Below, one piece after another: positions 6,594-11,152 of a DNA stretch of 11,152 nt (within the stretch, counting starts at the first letter, position 1; the number at the start of each line of letters is the position of its first letter). Source of the DNA: an uncultured Collinsella sp. GTDB taxonomy: Bacteria; Actinomycetota; Coriobacteriia; Coriobacteriales; Coriobacteriaceae. The stretch spans positions 1 through 11,152 of the forward strand of contig URBM01000062.1 of NCBI GenBank assembly GCA_900545995.1, written 5' to 3'. Made by a program: the position numbers and the translations under genes. The notes beneath the pieces were generated by a model. It did not search any database, had not been told where the DNA came from, and saw only the letters and a list, made by a program, of their open reading frames with translations.

Positions 6594-9410
6594 TTATGCC
6601 TCACCTCCTTTGGAGTGCTTGCCGAGCGGGGCGTTCTTTTCATTCATCACAAACGTGTCATCCCCGTTCTCGGGCACATGGACCGCATCGCGATGACCAC
6701 ATTGGCTGACAGTCTGAGTCTTGGGTTCAGACCCACGCTCGCTGGCGTTGAGGCCAAACATGTGGCGGGCGGCAGGAATGGCGGCCGTGTGCTCGCGCAT
6801 CTCGCGACGCAGGTCCTCATCCGAAAGTGCCGAGATGCGCATCTGGGTATTGAGGCTCGCGCGGATATATTCGATATTGATAAGCCAGCCGCAGATGGCA
6901 ATAACCGAGATGATCCAAATAACAAGCAGGATGATCTTGCCGTTATTGTCGATATCGAGAACCGTCGACAGGACAAAGAGCAGGACCTGAACGCCCACCA
7001 CGGTGGCAAAACCGCCCTTGATGTAGTACGGGTAGCGATGTTCAAAGGCGACCGCATGATCGAGCAGTTCGCGACGGTACGAATCGGAATCGAGCATGAC
7101 ACGCATGGCCGTGCGCAGCGAGTAGCGCTGGCGCGGCAGGTCGTTGGACTCGCAAATCATCATACCGGTCGTGGAAAGCTGTTTATCAAAGAGAAGGTTG
7201 AGGTTGAGCAGTAACGGGCGCAGCTGCAAACCGATAAAGAGCGCCACGATCAAGAACACGCCCAGGATGCACAGGTTAAACAGGTAGTTAAACGAGTACA
7301 TGCCGCCGACCGTCTCGCGCAGCAGATTGATGCCGTAGGTAAAGGGCAGCAGCGGGTGCAGCCACTGGAAGAAGCCGGGCATCATCTCGATGGGGTACAT
7401 GCCCGACGAACCCGGAATCTGCACGATGACGAGAATGACACCGATTGCCTTACCGATATGCTTAAACGTGGTGGATAGCGCATAGATGATATTGACGTAG
7501 GTGAACGAAATGGCGATGCCGCCCAGCACGAACAGCAGCGGGCTGACGCACTGCACGCCAATCACCAGATCGCCCACCGTAACGATAATGGCCTGGAACG
7601 CACCCAGGATCACCATCAGCAGCCAGCGGCCAAAGTAGCCCTGACGCGCCGTAAAGCTACCGATGCCCTCGCGGTCGACCTCGAGCTTGTAGATAGCGAT
7701 GAGCACATAGCCGCCTACCCACAGCGCCAGATTGGTGTAGAAGGGCGCGATGCCCGAGCCAAAGCTCTTGACCGGATAGATTGACTTGGACGTCAGCTCA
7801 ACCGGAGATGCCATGAAATCTGCCACGTCATTGACGTCGACGTCCATGAGGTCGGCTAACTCGCCCATAGACTCAGAGGTCTGCAGCGCCGCAATGTCAT
7901 TGGCGGCGGTCGCGAGCTTGTCCTGGACCTTGGCAAGGGAGGCATCGGTTTGGGACAGCGTGGTCTTGGCCTGGCCGAGCGTGGCGTTGAGTTGCGAAAG
8001 TGTACCGCGCGCACTTGCAATAGTAGGCGTGAGGCCAGACACGATTCCCGTCAGATCACCCGAGACGGCGGCAAACGAATCAAGTGCGCTCGAGACCTTC
8101 GGCAGCGCGTTTTGACCCAGGTCCGTCTGAGCCTGGCCAAGGTTGGTCGCACCGGTCTGAATTGCATTATTGATAGCGTCGCTGGCACCCGAGACAGCCG
8201 CAGCGTCATTCGCCATGGCGCTCGACTGCGCAGACAGACCGTCCTTGATGCTCTGAAGCTTTTCATTCTGCTCGCGGAGCAAATCGATGATCGATACAAT
8301 GCGCGCGTCAATTTCCTTGGAACCTGTCGACGTGTCATTGACGAGAATTTCCAAGTGCCCGATAACGGCCTTATTGTGGTCGATCGTCGCTTGGAGAGAC
8401 TCAAGCGAGTTGTCGATACGGGTAGTCGTAGATGCGACCGTGCCCGTCAGCTTGCCAATCGCAGCGTTTGCGGAGGCTGACGTCTTGGTGAGCGCAAGGC
8501 TGCCTTCCGAGAGCGCCTTGGAGAGCGAGGCGACAGAGTTGCCCGCCGTGGCGCGAGCCTCGCCCAGCAGGTCATTGCCCTGGGAGATCGCCTGCGTCAG
8601 CGACGGCGCCTGACCCTGCAGACCGGCAAGTGCCGCATCTGCCGAGGCAATGGAACCACTCGTCTTATCGATGGCGGCATTCATGTCGCCAATCGAATCA
8701 CGCACTTCGCCCAACGTATCGGAAGCCTCTGATACCGAACCGGCCAACGAATCCTGAGTCTGGGTTGCCTTGTCCTTTAAATCGACTCCGGCATCCTTGG
8801 CAATACTGGCAACGGTCTCGCCCACCGTGGAGACAAATTCCGAGTTGATCTGCTCCTCGATGGTGTTTGCACCGGTGTCGGTAACCTTGGGCGCAATAGC
8901 GCTCTTCTTCTCATTGACGTAGTACGTAAGCTTGGGCTGATGGTAGTTGCCGTCGAGCATCGAAACCAGGTTATCCGAGAAGTTCTTGGGGACTACGATG
9001 GCCGCATAGTACTCACCGCTCTCGACGCCCTCTTTGGCATCGGCCGCCGAGTCGACGAAGGTCCAGCCCAGCTGATCGTTCTCCTTGAGCTGATCGACGA
9101 CCTGATCGCCCGCGTTGAGCTCGCCCACCAGGTCGTTTTGGGTGCCCCGATCGTTGTTGGCGATGGCAATCTTGATGCCCTGGGTGTTTCCGTACGGATC
9201 CCAGTTGGCCACGATGTTGTACCAGGCATACAGCGAGGGAATAACGCACACGCCAAGGGTAACCACCAAGGCGACGGGGTTCACAAGCAGTCGCTTAATG
9301 TCGCGCTTGAATATCGCAAAGGAGACCTTTGCGTTGGATAGTTTGCTGCCGAGACTCACGCTTGGACCATCCATCCTGTCGTTGAATCGAATCGTACTAT
9401 CGACAACCAT
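6594..9410 (-). CDS. YhgE/Pip-family membrane protein with C-terminal extension (first gene of operon)
   Basis: Paralogue of the next gene. From ATG 9410 it is 938 residues: FKRDIKRLL just before TM1 (~44-67), WDPYGNTQGIKIAIAN at ~70-85, a long Ser/Ala/Asp/Thr-rich coiled-coil-like extracellular region (~180-540), and a C-terminal ABC-2-like membrane domain ending ~740 with QIPGSSGMYPIEMMPG. It then has an extra ~194-residue tail absent from its partner, with two TM helices (~798-817, 825-844) and a charged hydrophilic end. The start is uncertain. The frame opens at TTG 9443 without a ribosome-binding site; ATG 9410 and ATG 9374 are alternatives, also with weak sites. Homology to the family begins only near FKRD, so the choice affects a nonconserved stretch. 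Probably transcribed with the downstream paralogue from the promoter/operator region just upstream. Confidence 0.9.
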   Translation of the reverse strand: MVVDSTIRFNDRMDGPSVSLGSKLSNAKVSFAIFKRDIKRLLVNPVALVVTLGVCVIPSLYAWYNIVANWDPYGNTQGIKIAIANNDRGTQNDLVGELNAGDQVVDQLKENDQLGWTFVDSAADAKEGVESGEYYAAIVVPKNFSDNLVSMLDGNYHQPKLTYYVNEKKSAIAPKVTDTGANTIEEQINSEFVSTVGETVASIAKDAGVDLKDKATQTQDSLAGSVSEASDTLGEVRDSIGDMNAAIDKTSGSIASADAALAGLQGQAPSLTQAISQGNDLLGEARATAGNSVASLSKALSEGSLALTKTSASANAAIGKLTGTVASTTTRIDNSLESLQATIDHNKAVIGHLEILVNDTSTGSKEIDARIVSIIDLLREQNEKLQSIKDGLSAQSSAMANDAAAVSGASDAINNAIQTGATNLGQAQTDLGQNALPKVSSALDSFAAVSGDLTGIVSGLTPTIASARGTLSQLNATLGQAKTTLSQTDASLAKVQDKLATAANDIAALQTSESMGELADLMDVDVNDVADFMASPVELTSKSIYPVKSFGSGIAPFYTNLALWVGGYVLIAIYKLEVDREGIGSFTARQGYFGRWLLMVILGAFQAIIVTVGDLVIGVQCVSPLLFVLGGIAISFTYVNIIYALSTTFKHIGKAIGVILVIVQIPGSSGMYPIEMMPGFFQWLHPLLPFTYGINLLRETVGGMYSFNYLFNLCILGVFLIVALFIGLQLRPLLLNLNLLFDKQLSTTGMMICESNDLPRQRYSLRTAMRVMLDSDSYRRELLDHAVAFEHRYPYYIKGGFATVVGVQVLLFVLSTVLDIDNNGKIILLVIWIISVIAICGWLINIEYIRASLNTQMRISALSDEDLRREMREHTAAIPAARHMFGLNASERGSEPKTQTVSQCGHRDAVHVPENGDDTFVMNEKNAPLGKHSKGGEA

Positions 9411-9466
9411 TGTACGTAGGCGCTTTAACGTCTCAAAGCACAATGGTGTTGAGTTTTGCGGGTAGC

Positions 9467-9529
9467 AATATACTACGAAGATGAGTTAACGTACAGTTGT
9501 ACAGTATCTTAAATTACAGCAGGTTACAA
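9467..9529 (-). promoter_or_regulatory. Promoter/operator region of the YhgE operon
   Basis: On the minus strand two overlapping promoter options are visible: TTGTAA (9529-9524), 17 nt, TACTGT (9506-9501); and TGTACG (9495-9490), 17 nt, TATATT (9472-9467). A dyad GTACA-GT-TGTAC at 9491-9502 overlaps the -10 and start region of the first and the -35 of the second, as a repressor operator would. No regulator gene is present in the window. The promoter hexamers are weak (3-5 of 6), so the dyad is the better-supported part. Confidence 0.4.
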
Positions 9530-9549
9530 AACCACAACCCGCACAAATA

Positions 9550-9578
9550 AATGATCCCTTGGGGACGAAGGGATCATT
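9550..9578. repeat. Small perfect palindrome with ggggacg loop, dispersed family member
   Basis: AATGATCCCTT (9550-9560) and AAGGGATCATT (9568-9578) pair perfectly over 11 bp around the loop ggggacg. The 16 nt at 9552-9567 are identical to 1027-1042, inside long inverted repeat 2. It lies in the htpG-YhgE gap, only 8 nt from the htpG hairpin arm. Confidence 0.75.
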
Positions 9579-9586
9579 CAAAAGGA

Positions 9587-9656
9587 AACGAGAGTGGAAA
9601 ATCTCCCACTTCAAGCCCGCATTCGAGCCAAAAGTGGGAGATTATCCACTCTCGTT
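9587..9656 (-). terminator. Long hairpin terminator after htpG
   Basis: Arms 9587-9611 and 9632-9656 pair over 25 bp with one mismatch; the loop is 20 nt. It starts 30 nt after the htpG stop codon, and on the minus strand the base is followed by TCCTTTTG, a modest U-tract. It most likely ends htpG transcription and separates it from the YhgE operon. Like the repeats near hisS, the stem is much longer than usual for an intrinsic terminator. Confidence 0.7.
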
Positions 9657-9686
9657 CTAATCTAGTTACGGTGCCGTATCCCCGAA

Positions 9687-11152
9687 CTACATCAAGTTGC
9701 AAACAGCCGCTGCGAAGGCTACGGGGTCCTCGGGGAGGATGCCCTCGACCAGCAGAGCCTGGTCATAGAGCAGACCGGAGTACTGCTTGATCTTGTCGGC
9801 GTCGCCTGCCTTCTGGGCAGCGACAAGCTTGTCAAAGACCGGGTGCTTGGCGTTGAGCTCGAGCACGCGTTGGCTCTTGGGCATGCCGTCGGGCGCGCCC
9901 TCGGGTCCCTTCTGGAGCACCTTCTCCATCTCGAGCGAAAGTGGGCCCTCGGTGGTGATACAAGCGGGGGCATCGGTCAGGCGCGCGGAGACGGCGACTT
10001 TCTCGACCTTGTCACCGAGCGCCTCCTTCATAGCGCTAAAGAGGTCCTCGTTCTCCTTGGTGGCGTCCTCGGCCTCCTTCTTCTCGTCCTCGGTCGCCAG
10101 GTCAAGATCACCGGTCGCAACGTTCTTGAGCTCTAGATGACGATCCTCGACCTCGGGCTCGGCACCGTCGGCCACAGCCTTCTCGGCAGCCTCGCGGGCA
10201 GCATCGTCCTCGTAGATCTTGGGCATATCGGCGGCAACGTACTCACGCATAGCCTGGAACGTGAACTCATCCACATCCTGCGTCAGCAGCAGCACGTCAT
10301 AGCCGCGGTCGAGCACGCCCTTTACCACGGGCATCTTGGCCAAGCGCTCACGCGAGTCGCCGGCGGCGTAGTAGATGGCCTTCTGATCCTCAGGCATGCC
10401 CTTGGCATACTCGGCCAGGGTAATCATCTTCTGTTCCTTGGCAGACCAGAACAGCAACAGGTCGGCGAGCTCATCGGCCTTCATGCCATAGCTCGAGTAG
10501 ATGCCGTACTTAAGACCGCGGCCAAAGTTCTCAAAGAACTTCTCGTAGGCCTCGCGGTCGTTGTCACGCATATCCTCAAGGTCGGCGGTAATCTTCTTTT
10601 CCACACGCTTGGCGATGGCCTTGAGCTGACGGTTCTGCTGCAGCGTCTCGCGCGAGATGTTGAGCGACACGTCGGCGGAATCCACGACGCCGCGGACAAA
10701 GTTGTAGTAGTCGGGCAGCAGGTCGTCGCACTTCTCCATGATCAGGACGTTGGAGCTGTAGAGCGCCAGACCCTTCTCGTAGTCCTTGCTGTACAGATCG
10801 AACGGCGCGCGTCCCGGCACAAACAGCAGGGCGTCATACTCGAGCGTGCCCTCGGCGTGGAAGCTGATGGTGCGCGCAGGATCGTCAAAGTCGTGGAACG
10901 TGGACTTGTAGAACTCGTCGTAGTCCTTCTGCTCGACATCGGAGCTGTGCTTCTTCCAGATCGGTGTCATGGAATTGACGGTCTCGAGCTCCTGGTAGTC
11001 CTCGTACTCGGGCTTGTAATCGTCGCCGGCGTCCTCGGGCTTGGGTTTCTGGCGGCTCTTGGACACCATCATCTGGATCGGGTAACGCACATAGTTACTG
11101 TACTGCTGAATCAGGCTCTTGAGACCCCACTCGGTCAGGAAGCGATCGTAGG
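9687..11152 (-). CDS. htpG: Molecular chaperone HtpG (bacterial Hsp90), 5'-truncated by window edge
   Basis: ATP-dependent cytosolic chaperone of the Hsp90 family, acting as a dimer on unfolded or aggregation-prone proteins. 488 C-terminal residues to TAG 9689-9687 are visible of the usual ~620-640. The N-terminal GHKL ATPase domain lies beyond the window, and the frame runs in open, so the internal GTG at 11090 is not the start. The middle domain is recognised by EGTLEYDALLFVPGRAPFDL and by GVVDSADVSLNISRETLQQN, which holds the catalytic-loop Arg and Gln. The C-terminal dimerisation domain follows and ends in PEDPVAFAAAVCNLM. An acidic, Lys/Glu/Asp-rich linker (about residues 310-360 of the visible part) joins the two, as is common in actinobacterial and clostridial HtpG. 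No disruption is seen in the visible part. Confidence 0.96.
   Translation of the reverse strand, partial: YDRFLTEWGLKSLIQQYSNYVRYPIQMMVSKSRQKPKPEDAGDDYKPEYEDYQELETVNSMTPIWKKHSSDVEQKDYDEFYKSTFHDFDDPARTISFHAEGTLEYDALLFVPGRAPFDLYSKDYEKGLALYSSNVLIMEKCDDLLPDYYNFVRGVVDSADVSLNISRETLQQNRQLKAIAKRVEKKITADLEDMRDNDREAYEKFFENFGRGLKYGIYSSYGMKADELADLLLFWSAKEQKMITLAEYAKGMPEDQKAIYYAAGDSRERLAKMPVVKGVLDRGYDVLLLTQDVDEFTFQAMREYVAADMPKIYEDDAAREAAEKAVADGAEPEVEDRHLELKNVATGDLDLATEDEKKEAEDATKENEDLFSAMKEALGDKVEKVAVSARLTDAPACITTEGPLSLEMEKVLQKGPEGAPDGMPKSQRVLELNAKHPVFDKLVAAQKAGDADKIKQYSGLLYDQALLVEGILPEDPVAFAAAVCNLM

Noticed and set aside
4404..9410. Type VII secretion locus (EsaA-like reading of the YhgE proteins)
   Set aside because: No WXG100 substrate, EssC-type ATPase, EssB or EsaB is present within the window.
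9687..11090. Complete htpG starting at the internal GTG
   Set aside because: The frame stays open to the window edge with HtpG-like residues upstream (RFLTEWGLKSLIQQYSNYV), so the start is outside.

Overview
The window looks like chromosomal DNA from a high-GC (by eye about 57-60 %) Gram-positive anaerobe. The closest feel is Coriobacteriia, probably Collinsella or a relative. This is inferred from the Firmicutes/Actinobacteria-style HisS and HtpG, the paired YhgE/Pip proteins, the GC level and the abundant intergenic palindromes; no taxonomic marker search was possible. All genes lie on the minus strand, so the biological order runs from right to left. The long plus-strand open frames are mirror shadows of these genes.

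From high to low coordinates: (1) the 3' three quarters of htpG (Hsp90 chaperone, 9687-11152), closed by a strong hairpin (9587-9656) and followed by a small palindrome (9550-9578). (2) A promoter/operator region (9467-9529) and a two-gene operon of large YhgE/Pip-type membrane proteins (6594-9410 and 4404-6593) that touch as stop-then-start with no spacer. The first carries an extra ~190-residue C-terminal membrane/cytosolic tail. (3) A 333-bp gap (4071-4403) with two hairpins that probably end the operon, then a very short Trp-rich reading frame whose stop lies 2 nt before a textbook intrinsic terminator, then a promoter-like pair. (4) An EamA/DMT-family 10-TM transporter (3087-4070) with its own perfect terminator (3048-3074). 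(5) An M20D amidohydrolase (1675-2970) preceded by a 7-bp dyad. (6) A decayed MFS transporter (1167-1553), recognisable in three pieces joined by deletions. (7) A ~210-bp block of three consecutive long inverted repeats (921-1131). (8) hisS (1-862), its 3' end outside the window.

Functionally the window mixes housekeeping genes (hisS, htpG) with envelope/transport and peptide or amino-acid-conjugate metabolism. The amidohydrolase and the EamA transporter are adjacent but separated by a terminator, so a shared pathway (release of an amino acid from a conjugate, export of an amino acid) is only a suggestion.

No complete new defence or mobile system is visible. The most interesting unexplained material is non-coding: the long near-perfect hairpins, two of which share a 16-nt identical core 8.5 kb apart, and the possible Trp-codon leader/attenuator in front of the EamA transporter.
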